Positions 7,357 to 15,453 of a stretch of DNA of 64,000 nucleotides are shown one piece after another. The notes beneath the pieces are model-generated. The model made no database searches. It worked only from the letters and a program-made list of their open reading frames with translations, and was not told the origin of the DNA. The stretch comes from CAYRJD01 sp965212125 (lineage in GTDB: Bacteria; Actinomycetota; Acidimicrobiia; Acidimicrobiales; Poriferisodalaceae), in NCBI GenBank assembly GCA_965212125.1, contig OZ243045.1, positions 1,550,001-1,614,000 on the forward strand. Reading direction: 5' to 3'. Position 1 is the first letter of the stretch, and each line of letters opens with the position of its first letter. A program made the translations under genes and the position numbers.

Positions 7357-8442
7357 GTGCGATCAGTGGCAGACCGCGTCTCAATTCAGAGCCTGACCGG
7401 CCAACTCTTGCGCTGGCTAGTTGTACTGGCCACGGTCGCCTTGCTCATCGGCGTTGTTATTTCGCGCTGGGACACCCTGTCGCAGACCGAACTGCAGCTA
7501 AGCGCGCCGTGGCTCGCGCCGGCGTCGCTGGTTTCACTTTTGGCCACGTTGATGCTGGTGCTTAGCTGGCGACAGCTGTTGGCGGCCTACGACGACTCTG
7601 CCCGGTCTCGGCAGTCCCGCCCCATTCCACTTCGCCAGGCGATGCGCATCTGGTCGTTTTCGCAAACCACCCGATACATACCAACGGGCTTGGTCCCGAT
7701 AGCCGCCCGGGCTTGGCTGGTGACTCCGGCGCGCACCTCACGCGTGGTGGCAGCGATGTCGGTGATTGTTGAAACCGCCGCGCTGTTGGGTTGGGGTGCA
7801 TTGGCCGCCGCCATCTGGGCGCCGGGCGACTGGATACATCCCGTGCTGCGCTGGCTGCTCGGCGCGGCCGCGCTGGCTGGGCTGGTGACCTTGCCTTACA
7901 CGCTGGGTGGGGTGCGGCTGAAGGGTCGCAACCGCATAACCAGAGCCGTGTCAAAAAGCATCGTTGCGTTGTTGGGACGGCTGGGCGTCAAAGAAGAGCT
8001 GCGCGAATCGCTTGCTGAAGGTCTGCTGGTTGCCAACCGATTCGGTGTCTGGAAAGCCGCGTCGCTGTATGGCTCAGCGGTCGGCGCTCGGCTGGTTTCG
8101 TTTGCGTTGCTAGCCGCCGTTATCTTGCCGCTCGGAAACACCGCCGACGCAACTAGCACCGCCAGCGACCTGTGGCTGGTGGTCGGGGCTGGCGCCGCAT
8201 CGCTAGTAATAGGGATGGTGGGCATCACGCCCGCTGGTCTGGGCGTGCGCGAGACGGTGCTGGCAACGTTGCTGACGGCTCGCTTCGGGCTGGGAGATGC
8301 TCTGGCGTATTCGGTTGCCTTGCGAGCGTGGGAGATTGCGCTGGAGCTTTTGTTTTTGGCCGTCGCGGCTTATCTCGGACGGGGCGGTCGCGCGGTGCAA
8401 CCCGGTGGCACGGCGCAACCCGAAGGCACCGCGCAAAGCTGA
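7357..8442 (+). CDS. UPF0104 / lysylphosphatidylglycerol-synthase-type integral membrane protein
   Basis: About 361 residues and eight or so hydrophobic helices, matching the membrane domain of the LPG_synthase_TM/UPF0104 family (COG0392), also found in AglD-like proteins. Typical parts are FSQTTRYIPTGLVPIAARAW, with the family's (Y/R)xPG-like turn, and GMVGITPAGLGVRETVLATL near the C-terminus. The catalytic lysyltransferase half is absent, so no enzyme activity is implied. The frame is open far upstream, but the upstream part lies over the glycosyltransferase; GTG 7357 is chosen, with GTG 7324 and 7366 as alternatives. It ends TGATG, overlapping the next gene by one base, so the two are co-transcribed and translationally coupled. 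Confidence 0.78.
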   Translation: MRSVADRVSIQSLTGQLLRWLVVLATVALLIGVVISRWDTLSQTELQLSAPWLAPASLVSLLATLMLVLSWRQLLAAYDDSARSRQSRPIPLRQAMRIWSFSQTTRYIPTGLVPIAARAWLVTPARTSRVVAAMSVIVETAALLGWGALAAAIWAPGDWIHPVLRWLLGAAALAGLVTLPYTLGGVRLKGRNRITRAVSKSIVALLGRLGVKEELRESLAEGLLVANRFGVWKAASLYGSAVGARLVSFALLAAVILPLGNTADATSTASDLWLVVGAGAASLVIGMVGITPAGLGVRETVLATLLTARFGLGDALAYSVALRAWEIALELLFLAVAAYLGRGGRAVQPGGTAQPEGTAQS

Positions 8443-9701
8443 TGTCTGACCCGCTGCACAGAGACATGGTCGTCATCGGCGCAGGACCGGCTGGCGCGGC
8501 TGCGGGTATCGCCGCTGCGCGCGCTGGCGTGAATGTAACCGTGTTCGAAAAAGCCGAACGCGGGCGAGACAAATCTTGCGGCGACGGCTTGACCCCTCGT
8601 GCGGTCGCCGCGCTAAACGAGCTGGACGTGGCGCTCGACGACGCGCACACCATTACCGGCTTGCGGATGATTGCTGGCAAGCAGGTGCGTGAGCTTGACT
8701 GGCCTGCGACTGGTCGCTTCGGCGGGCAGGGAGCGGTCTGGCCGCGCCGGCGACTTGATCAAGCCCTAGGAGATGCCGCCGCCCAAGCTGGCGCGGAGCT
8801 GGTCTACAACACCGAGGCGATCCCCCTAATTGAAAACGGCCGCTGCATCGGCGTTCAGACAAACGCAAAGAGCGGCAGCCAGCGTGTCACCGCTGACTTG
8901 GTGGTGCTGGCAGCTGGCGCGCAGGGACAGGCCGCGCGCGTGTTGGGTGCCGGGCGCAATCCGGATGAGCCATTCGGGTTGGCCATCCGCACCTATGCCC
9001 AAACGCCACGCCACGCCGACACCCACCTTGAGGCCTGCCTGACGCTGGCTGATGAAAACGGCACTGCGCTGCCCGGTTATGGCTGGCTGTTTCCCGCCGG
9101 CGACGGCACCGTGAACATTGGGGTGGGCGCGCTCAGCACTATGCGCGGCTTTAAGTCGCTCAATCTCAATCGACTCTGCGACGCCTACCGTGATTCGGTC
9201 GCAAGCAGCTGGGAGTTGGGTCCCTACCTGGAGCGGCCGCAGGCTTGGCGGTTACCCATGAGTGCGGTGAAGCGCCACGGGCCGGGTTGGGCGGCTATCG
9301 GTGACGCCGCCGGGCTGGTAAATCCGATGAACGGTGAGGGCATCGACTACGGCCTTGAAACCGGACTGCTGATTGCGGAGCTTTTTGTCGCCGACCCGGA
9401 GCGGTCGCCCACCGAATACGACCGGCAGGTCGCCGCACGCTTTGACGCCTATCTCAGAACCGGTCGGCGGTTCTCGTTTTTGATAGGCCACCCGCGGATT
9501 TTGCGCGCCGGGTTGCGGCTGGCGGTGAGCACCGATGCGATCGCGAAGCTGACCTTGCAGGTGATGGGCAACCTGATTGATTCCGACACGCCTGGGTTTG
9601 CCGGGGCAGTCTTGCGAGCTACCGATCGAGCGCTGGCGCTAGCCGACCCGATGCTGCGTCGCTCAAGTGCAACCAGAAGAAGATCTGCTAGCAGTCCCTA
9701 A
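8442..9701 (+). CDS. Geranylgeranyl-reductase-family FAD-dependent oxidoreductase (menaquinone-reductase-like)
   Basis: A 419-residue flavoprotein. The N-terminal Rossmann motif is VVIGAGPAGAAAGIAAARAG; the family signature SCGDGLTPRAVAAL follows at about residues 45-58, and the second FAD motif GDAAGLVNPMNGEGIDYGLE lies near residue 290. Relatives reduce isoprenoid double bonds, as in archaeal lipids, chlorophyll side chains or the menaquinone tail (mycobacterial MenJ). Because this genome also has menB a few kilobases away, a menaquinone-tail reductase is a reasonable inference but not shown. The start at ATG 8442 overlaps the stop of the UPF0104 gene. Confidence 0.85.
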   Translation: MSDPLHRDMVVIGAGPAGAAAGIAAARAGVNVTVFEKAERGRDKSCGDGLTPRAVAALNELDVALDDAHTITGLRMIAGKQVRELDWPATGRFGGQGAVWPRRRLDQALGDAAAQAGAELVYNTEAIPLIENGRCIGVQTNAKSGSQRVTADLVVLAAGAQGQAARVLGAGRNPDEPFGLAIRTYAQTPRHADTHLEACLTLADENGTALPGYGWLFPAGDGTVNIGVGALSTMRGFKSLNLNRLCDAYRDSVASSWELGPYLERPQAWRLPMSAVKRHGPGWAAIGDAAGLVNPMNGEGIDYGLETGLLIAELFVADPERSPTEYDRQVAARFDAYLRTGRRFSFLIGHPRILRAGLRLAVSTDAIAKLTLQVMGNLIDSDTPGFAGAVLRATDRALALADPMLRRSSATRRRSASSP

Positions 9702-9764
9702 GAATAAGAAGGCGCTAGATGTCTTAGATACTTACGCGCCATAGTTTTCCATTCTGCTGAACGA

Positions 9765-10613
9765 CTAGTCCAGCCAACCGCCACCAGGAGGTAGAGGTTC
9801 TGTTACTCCTGTTTCAGCCCACTCAACACTGCGTTTACTTATACGCGTAGCAGGCAATCCAAACTCTACAGAATTCGCAACTCTGCCCGTTTCTTGAGCC
9901 AAAATTATCTGAGGCAGGCAACCCCAGTCATCCCACCAGTAAGGAGTAGCAAACTCTACGTCAGCAGCAGGACCTTTCGGAGGGAAACATATATAGTTCA
10001 CGCCCCACCGCCTAAAAGCCCAAGTCTTTGCTGTATCGCTGAAATCGTCGCTACCATTTTGTGACCTATTGTTTGCCTCCGCTAGGAGACGCGCATGCTC
10101 TAAGTTGTCCGTAAATTCAAGGGTTCCCTCTACGAGAGGGTCATCTTCTGGCACATCTACGGGATCGCGCCATAAGTCCTTGCGCCGATTATCTGCCACA
10201 TGCTCTCTAATGGGTGGCTCGGTATCGGTAGTGGTTTCCACAACCTCTGGGGCAGTGGTCTCAGGCACCTCAGGCACAGTGGTTTCCACTACTTCCTCTA
10301 CGGTTTCAACAGGCACGGTAACTACTGGTTCTTCTACGACAGGTTCTTCCACCTTGTCTGAGGTTTTGACGGTCTCTTCTTCCTGAGTGTGTGGTTCCTC
10401 CTCAGCAATGGTGGGTTCTGGTGTGCTGGTGGTTTCTGCGACCTCTTCCACAGGTTCATCTACCAAGCGCTGCTCGGTGGTCTCTGCTGGCGTGGTCTCC
10501 ACTGGTGCGGCTTCTTGCGTAGCCGTGTCAGTGCGTAACGCAGCGCCACCACCACAGGCGGCAGCGAGGAGCGCGAGGGTGGCGAGTGCGGTGAATGGTT
10601 TGAGTAACCTCAT
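9765..10613 (-). CDS. Lipoprotein of unknown function with Glu/Thr/Val-rich stalk
   Basis: Starts at ATG 10613 (MRLLKPFTAL) or at ATG 10625 four residues earlier. The N-terminus is a lipoprotein signal peptide with lipobox ALLAAAC followed by GGG. Residues of about 25-140 are a repetitive stalk rich in Thr, Glu, Val and Pro (runs such as VVETTTDTEPP and VEEPVVEEPVVTVPVETVEE). The last about 140 residues form a compact domain with two cysteines (NYICFPPKG and DDWGCLPQ) that could form a disulfide. I do not recognise the domain. A surface-anchored globular domain on a flexible spacer is the natural reading. The base composition is less GC-rich than that of the flanking genes. Confidence 0.75.
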   Translation of the reverse strand: MRLLKPFTALATLALLAAACGGGAALRTDTATQEAAPVETTPAETTEQRLVDEPVEEVAETTSTPEPTIAEEEPHTQEEETVKTSDKVEEPVVEEPVVTVPVETVEEVVETTVPEVPETTAPEVVETTTDTEPPIREHVADNRRKDLWRDPVDVPEDDPLVEGTLEFTDNLEHARLLAEANNRSQNGSDDFSDTAKTWAFRRWGVNYICFPPKGPAADVEFATPYWWDDWGCLPQIILAQETGRVANSVEFGLPATRISKRSVEWAETGVTEPLPPGGGWLD

Positions 10614-10667
10614 AGATGCGATCATAACTTGTGATTGGTCACGCTAGCGGTGGGCCCGTAGAGGTGG

Positions 10668-11435
10668 TCAAACATTAAATGGGTATCCCTCGTCATACGG
10701 TGTAAGCGCGAGCTTGTTTCCGGCGTACGGCTTACCAGGCTCATCAAACGGAGAGCCGTCAAGCATGGCAAAGATCGCAAGGCCAACTTTTTCAAATATC
10801 AGCCACGGTGATGCGCTAATTAACGGAAACCGATGCCCGGCTATTTCAACATCAACCCTATAGAGGATTTCGCCCTCCATATTCATCACGCCGGCATACC
10901 AGCCCTCCGCTCTCCGCTGCATAAACCCCTTTACCTCTGTAGTTTCCGATAACGAAAACGGGTCAGAAAGGAAAATTTCAGTACTAGGGTCATCTCTCAA
11001 AGTCTTAAGATGAGCTTTAAGGTTCCAACTAAGGGCTGTATAAGCTGCATCAAACGCTGGTATCAACTGAAACTCGGACTCAACATTTCCTGTCTCAAAC
11101 GCCTCAAGTGCAGCCGCCACCGCTGAGCGCGCATCGTCACCACTACCAGCGATTTCTAGAGTTGCTAATAGCGAATGCGCTCCTCCGCGGCGCATACGTA
11201 CCACCTCACCTAGCACTCCTGAAGGCTCCGACTTATTAAGCCAAACAAGCACACCGCCAGTCCATTTTTCACTCTCAGATGAGTAGGTGGGAAGATCGGG
11301 GAAATCAAGGTTGTGAGCGTTACCAACCACATTCCCAAAAACAGCAAGCTCAAAATGCTCTGATTTCCAAAACCTCGCGTCTGGTCCGAACTCTTCTAGA
11401 CCGTTACTATCGTCATGCCACTCTAAATCAATCAT
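10668..11435 (-). CDS. Hypothetical protein, 255 residues, unrecognised
   Basis: Starts at ATG 11435 with GGGAG (11443-11447) seven bases upstream. The protein has no signal peptide and no clear membrane segment, and looks like a soluble cytoplasmic protein with many aromatic residues (LEWHDDSN, FWKSEHFEL, WTGGVLVWLNK, AEGWYAGVMNMEGEILYRVD). I do not recognise a family. It is followed 42 bases later by the orphan lipoprotein gene on the same strand, so the two may form one unit. Codon use and composition are less GC-rich than in surrounding genes, consistent with recent acquisition. Confidence 0.65.
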   Translation of the reverse strand: MIDLEWHDDSNGLEEFGPDARFWKSEHFELAVFGNVVGNAHNLDFPDLPTYSSESEKWTGGVLVWLNKSEPSGVLGEVVRMRRGGAHSLLATLEIAGSGDDARSAVAAALEAFETGNVESEFQLIPAFDAAYTALSWNLKAHLKTLRDDPSTEIFLSDPFSLSETTEVKGFMQRRAEGWYAGVMNMEGEILYRVDVEIAGHRFPLISASPWLIFEKVGLAIFAMLDGSPFDEPGKPYAGNKLALTPYDEGYPFNV

Positions 11436-11458
11436 TCTCCTGCTCCCAGTGCTTGTCG

Positions 11459-11491
11459 CAGTCGCTGCGGCTGCCGCGACTGAAGGTTTTT
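11459..11491. terminator. Hairpin followed by T-run upstream of the 255-residue gene
   Basis: CAGTCGC (11459-11465) pairs with GCGACTG (11476-11482), followed on the plus strand by aagg and five T residues (11487-11491). It has the form of an intrinsic terminator read left to right, but no plus-strand gene precedes it. Read on the minus strand it would be a 5' leader hairpin of the 255-residue gene. The rest of the spacer to 11662 holds short direct repeats (ggctgattt and cttgatctggct units, 11571-11640). Confidence 0.4.
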
Positions 11492-11662
11492 AGAAATAAA
11501 ACCCATGAGTAGCACTGTAGTAGAGCACTGGGACATTGAGATCTGAAACCCGCAGCCCGGGCTCGGATTTGGGGCTGATTTCGGCTGATTTTGGCTGATT
11601 TGGGGGCTTGATCTGGCTTTGCTTGATCTGGCTCTAGAAGCCTGAGCCGCTAACGATCAGCG

Positions 11663-13291
11663 TTAAGAGTTTGCTTGGCGTCTAGTGGTGGCGAACAGTG
11701 GCGCCAGGTAGCCGATCGCCGCAACCACTGCGCCAATCATGAATGTAGAACGCAAGCGACTCAGCGACGGATCATCGCCGGCAAACGCAAGCATCGTCTG
11801 AATGCCCAGCACGATGCCGATCCACATGACGGTCTGATTCATCCCATTGGCGACGCCAAGGTCTTTGTCGTCAACTGAGTTGGCGACCATCATCTGATAG
11901 GCGGGCGAACCCAAGCCGGCGGACACGCCCGACAGCATCAGCCCGATTATGACGATCGCCAGCGCGAGCGAGCCCGGGTCGCTGCCGACGGCGAACGCAA
12001 TCATTGAGGCGACCATTGCGGTTGTCCCGATGAACATCGGCAGCCTTGGCCCGATGCGGGTCACCAGCGATCCGCCCAGCGGTGAGGTAATGGCGAACAC
12101 TCCTGGGCGGGGCGCCATCAGCAACGCTGCGGTGCCGACCGCGAAACCGTATGGCCCTTGCAGTAGCCACGGCACGATCACGAACGCCCCCATGTATGCG
12201 AACTGGTTGCAGGCCGCCGACACCAGGGGCAAAGAGAAAGTGGGGCGGCGGAACAGCTTGAGATCTAGCAGCGGCGAGGGCGCACGGTTTTCTCGCCGGA
12301 TGAAAAGCAGCAACGAAAGCACGCTGCCGCCCAGCATCAGTGCGATCGGCAGGTCGCCGAATAGCGAACCGCCGGAGCGCGTGATGCTGGTTACGCGTGT
12401 GATGGCGATTAGTACGCCAAGCGTGGTTGATGCCAATAGCAGGGCGCCCAGAACGTCTATCGGAACTCGCCGACCCAGCGGAATCGGTTTGACCACGACA
12501 ACCGCAAACAGCGTTGCCAGCGTGCTGACCGCGCCGAAGGCCAGAAAAATCTCACGCCAGCCGAAGATGTTCAGCAGCGGTCCGCCGGCGACCACACCGA
12601 TGGTGGGTGCGCCCGTCATGGCGAACTGGAACCAGCCCACCGCACGGGCGCGCTGCTCGGCGCCGAAGGCATGCATGAGCAACGCCATGCCGCTTGGCAT
12701 CAGCAGGCCGCCGCATATTCCAAAAAGCACCCGCAGGCCGATGAACGACTCGATGTTCCAGACCCAGTAGTTCGCAACCATGGTTGTGGTCATGCCGAAC
12801 AGGCCGAGCAGGAAGATGCGCCGGTGTCCGTAAATGTCGGCCAGCTTTCCGCCGGCGGGCGTGCTGACCGCCATTGCCAGCATCAGGCCGGTCATCACCC
12901 AGCCTGCGGTCGGCACCGTTGTGTTTAGCTCATCGGCGATCGGAACTAGCGCGGCGTTTACCAAGGTCATCAGGGAGCCAAATCCCAGCACCGACATGCC
13001 GATGACCAGCAGCAGTATCCAGCGGTAGCTCGATGGGTTTTCGGAGGTGCTTTCGGAGGTGGCTGCGGCGGCGGGCGGAGCGGCTGTTACGCCGTTGGCT
13101 TGCGTGGCTGGTTGGGTTTGCGGGGTGGGCGCTGCAGGAGGCGCGGGTGGCGCGGCCGCAGGAGCCAGCGGTGCGGCGACGGGTGGTGCTGGCGGTGCGG
13201 CAGCGACGGGCGGTGCGGCGGGTGCGGCCGGAGCAATAGTCCGCACGACGCGAAAGACATTCGGATTATTAGACGTGCGGGCAGATGTCAT
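11663..13291 (-). CDS. MFS transporter, DHA2-like drug:proton antiporter
   Basis: A 542-residue membrane protein. Residues 1 to about 85 are an Ala/Pro-rich cytoplasmic extension of low complexity. The transport domain starts at about residue 90 (SYRWILLLVIGMSVLGFGSL) and includes MTLVNAALVPIADELNTT and GWVMTGLMLAMAVSTPAGGKLADIYGHRR, the MFS loop 2-3 motif. The helix count (about 12-14) and the sequence around VGWFQFAMTGAPTIGVVAGG suggest the DHA1/DHA2 exporters. The substrate is unknown. It lies downstream of an SDR and an alcohol dehydrogenase on the same strand but with a 65-base gap. Confidence 0.85.
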   Translation of the reverse strand: MTSARTSNNPNVFRVVRTIAPAAPAAPPVAAAPPAPPVAAPLAPAAAPPAPPAAPTPQTQPATQANGVTAAPPAAAATSESTSENPSSYRWILLLVIGMSVLGFGSLMTLVNAALVPIADELNTTVPTAGWVMTGLMLAMAVSTPAGGKLADIYGHRRIFLLGLFGMTTTMVANYWVWNIESFIGLRVLFGICGGLLMPSGMALLMHAFGAEQRARAVGWFQFAMTGAPTIGVVAGGPLLNIFGWREIFLAFGAVSTLATLFAVVVVKPIPLGRRVPIDVLGALLLASTTLGVLIAITRVTSITRSGGSLFGDLPIALMLGGSVLSLLLFIRRENRAPSPLLDLKLFRRPTFSLPLVSAACNQFAYMGAFVIVPWLLQGPYGFAVGTAALLMAPRPGVFAITSPLGGSLVTRIGPRLPMFIGTTAMVASMIAFAVGSDPGSLALAIVIIGLMLSGVSAGLGSPAYQMMVANSVDDKDLGVANGMNQTVMWIGIVLGIQTMLAFAGDDPSLSRLRSTFMIGAVVAAIGYLAPLFATTRRQANS

Positions 13292-13356
13292 TGGTTAGTG
13301 CGGGCTAGAGCGTGAAAAGATACGAATACAGCCAAGTGCTGCCTAGCGCAGATGCG

Positions 13357-14190
13357 CTAGCGATAGTGAGTCAGGCGGCGATCAGCCAGCATTGCCTCTA
13401 CTTGGTCAGCAGCAATCTTACACATCTCCGGGTGCGTAAAGATCCAGAATTTGTCGTTCTCCACTGCGTCAAGCACCATCGGGCCTACCTCAGCCGGATC
13501 CATTCCGTCGGCCAGAAAGTCGGTCAGCATGTCCCAAAACTTGTCGCCCGCATCGGTGCTCACGTGATGCTTCGCATCGGACGGATCACGGTTGCGCTGG
13601 GCGTAAGCGATTTTGGTGTCAATCGGGCCAGGGCATAGCACCGAAGCGTGCAGCGGCGAATCTTCCATTCGCAGGTCACGCTCAAGCGTCGTCATCAACG
13701 CAACCACGCCGTGCTTCGACACGTTGTAAGCCGCCAGCGATGCGCTCGCATGCAGCCCCGCCAGCGAAGACGTGGAGTTGATGTGGCCTTCGCCCTGCTC
13801 ACGCATGATCGGCAAAAACACATGAACGCCGTAGATCGGCCCCCACAGGTTGATGTCTAAAGTCCAGCGCCAGTCTTCAATCGACGTGTCGCCGGCCGGT
13901 CCGGGCACGCCAACGCCGGCGTTGTTGCAAAGCACGTGGGCGCCGCCGAACTGATCTAGCGCCGCCGCCGCCAACGCCTCAATGTCGGCCAGCTTGGAGA
14001 CGTCGGTGCGCACGGCCAGAGTTTGCGCGCCGGTTTGGGCCGCTATGTCGGTCGCCGCGTCGTTGAGCGGTTGCTCCTCAATGTCGGCTAGCACAACGCT
14101 CATCCCAGCGGCCGCGAAGGTGTCCGCCATTGCGCGACCCATGCCGCTAGCGGCACCGGTTACAACCGCCACCTTGCCTTTTACGTCCAT
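13357..14190 (-). CDS. Short-chain dehydrogenase/reductase
   Basis: A 277-residue classical SDR. The cofactor motif TGAASGMG is at residues 11-18, with an acidic residue after strand 2 (VVLADIEEQ), which favours NAD(H). NNAG (LCNNAGVGVP) is near residue 90, the catalytic Ser in NSTSSLAG near 140, and YNVSK (Tyr and Lys) near 155. The C-terminal stretch (MLTDFLADGMDPAEVGPMVL) resembles actinobacterial SDRs linked to lipid or steroid metabolism, but the substrate is open. It is 50 bases downstream of an alcohol dehydrogenase, and the pair could catalyse successive redox steps. Confidence 0.88.
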   Translation of the reverse strand: MDVKGKVAVVTGAASGMGRAMADTFAAAGMSVVLADIEEQPLNDAATDIAAQTGAQTLAVRTDVSKLADIEALAAAALDQFGGAHVLCNNAGVGVPGPAGDTSIEDWRWTLDINLWGPIYGVHVFLPIMREQGEGHINSTSSLAGLHASASLAAYNVSKHGVVALMTTLERDLRMEDSPLHASVLCPGPIDTKIAYAQRNRDPSDAKHHVSTDAGDKFWDMLTDFLADGMDPAEVGPMVLDAVENDKFWIFTHPEMCKIAADQVEAMLADRRLTHYR

Positions 14191-14240
14191 TTAGAAATCC
14201 CGCGTCGGCGGGCTAGCTCAGCCGCCAGCCAACTCAGCTA

Positions 14241-15332
14241 CTAGAAATCAATAACGGTGCGGTTACCGACACGATTTTTCATGTTCTCATAACCGTCGTT
14301 AATTTTTTCCAGCGGGATGTGCTCGGAGATCATCTCGTCCAACAGCAGCTGGCCGTTCAGATACATATCTATATAGCGCGGCATGTCCACCCGAAATGCG
14401 TTCGACCCCATCATTGACCCCTGCAGGCGCTTCTCCATCATGAACACCTCAAAGCCCGGGATCTCTATTTTTTCGCCATACGGCATCATCCCGACAATGA
14501 CGGCGGTGCCGCCAACTCTTGCCACCGCCCACGCTTGCTCACAAGTGTTCTTCAGGCCGATGCACTCAAATGCGTAATCAACGCCGCCGCCTGTCATCTC
14601 TTGGATGGCTTGCACTGCGTCGGTGTCGCCGCCGTTGACCGTGTCCGTTGCGCCCACCTTGCTAGCGGTTTTCAGCTTCTCGTCCGACACGTCAACCGCA
14701 ATGACTCGGCCCGCGCCAGCGATGCGCGCACCTTGGATGGCGGACAGTCCGACCCCGCCAGCCCCGAACACAGCCACGGTGGCGCCGGGCTTGATGTGGG
14801 CGGTCTTGAACACGGCGCCCAGGCCGGTGGTGACTCCGCAACCAATCAGCGCCGCACGGTCAAGCGGCATCTCCGGGTTGATCTTTACCACCGCATTTTG
14901 GTGGACCAGCATCTCCTCAGCGAACCCGCCCAGGCGAGCAAACTGATCTACGGCTTGTCCTTCGGAGTTTGTGAGGCGTGGGCTCTCGCCTTCGGCGCGG
15001 CTGACCGCAGCCGGGTTGGCACAGATGTTTGGCCGACCGGTGAGACAGTTTTCGCAGTGGCCGCAAAACACCGACAGACAAGTAATAACGGTGTCGCCCT
15101 TGCTGACGTAGCTGACATCGCTGCCGACCGCTTGAACGATGCCGGCACTTTCGTGGCCCATTACCGCAGGCAGCGGCAAGAACTCCCACGACGCATCCAT
15201 GAAGTGGAGATCGCTATGGCACAGGCCGGCGTTTGCCACCTGCACTATTACTTCGTTGGGTCCCGGCTTGTCGATTGAAATATCTTCAATCTCCAGTTCG
15301 CCTGGAATTTTGTTGAGTACTGCTGCCTTCAT
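14241..15332 (-). CDS. Zinc-dependent alcohol dehydrogenase (MDR superfamily)
   Basis: A 363-residue medium-chain dehydrogenase. Catalytic zinc ligands are visible: Cys38 (AGLCHSDLHF), His60 in GHESAG, and a Cys in ALIGCGVTTGLGAVF. The structural zinc lobe has four cysteines (CGHCENCLTGRPNIC). The NAD-binding motif is AVFGAGGVGLSAIQGARIAG, followed by VIAVDVSDEKL with Asp for NAD preference. The similarity is to class III-like and acinetobacterial/mycobacterial alcohol dehydrogenases of long-chain or aromatic alcohols; substrate unknown. Start ATG 15332 is followed by the normal MKAAVL opening. The spacer 15333-15453 shows nothing recognised. Confidence 0.9.
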   Translation of the reverse strand: MKAAVLNKIPGELEIEDISIDKPGPNEVIVQVANAGLCHSDLHFMDASWEFLPLPAVMGHESAGIVQAVGSDVSYVSKGDTVITCLSVFCGHCENCLTGRPNICANPAAVSRAEGESPRLTNSEGQAVDQFARLGGFAEEMLVHQNAVVKINPEMPLDRAALIGCGVTTGLGAVFKTAHIKPGATVAVFGAGGVGLSAIQGARIAGAGRVIAVDVSDEKLKTASKVGATDTVNGGDTDAVQAIQEMTGGGVDYAFECIGLKNTCEQAWAVARVGGTAVIVGMMPYGEKIEIPGFEVFMMEKRLQGSMMGSNAFRVDMPRYIDMYLNGQLLLDEMISEHIPLEKINDGYENMKNRVGNRTVIDF

Positions 15333-15453
15333 TATTGGTTCCCCTTAATCAAAGTGCGTATATAACAGTGCGCCCGGGTAGGGCACCGCTAACAATAGTC
15401 AGATTGTTGGTCGGTTGCTAAATCGCGCTAAATCACGATCGCCAGGGCGTGAT

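Noticed and set aside
7562..7954. Antisense frames in high-GC genes (here and many places such as 20778-21674, 28568-29107, 53583-53885)
   Set aside because: Typical GC-rich third-position shadows of well-identified genes; compositions are Arg/Ala/Pro-rich without motifs.
8172..8441. Upstream extension of the flavoprotein gene
   Set aside because: It would overlap the UPF0104 gene by 270 bases; the ATG at 8442 directly precedes the Rossmann motif and gives a one-base overlap typical of operons.
10069..10386. Ser/Thr/Val-rich plus-strand frame over the lipoprotein stalk
   Set aside because: It mirrors the repetitive stalk codons on the other strand and disappears outside the repeat.
11459..11491. 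Terminator of a plus-strand gene
   Set aside because: Shape fits, but no plus-strand gene ends here; it is listed only as a low-confidence hairpin.
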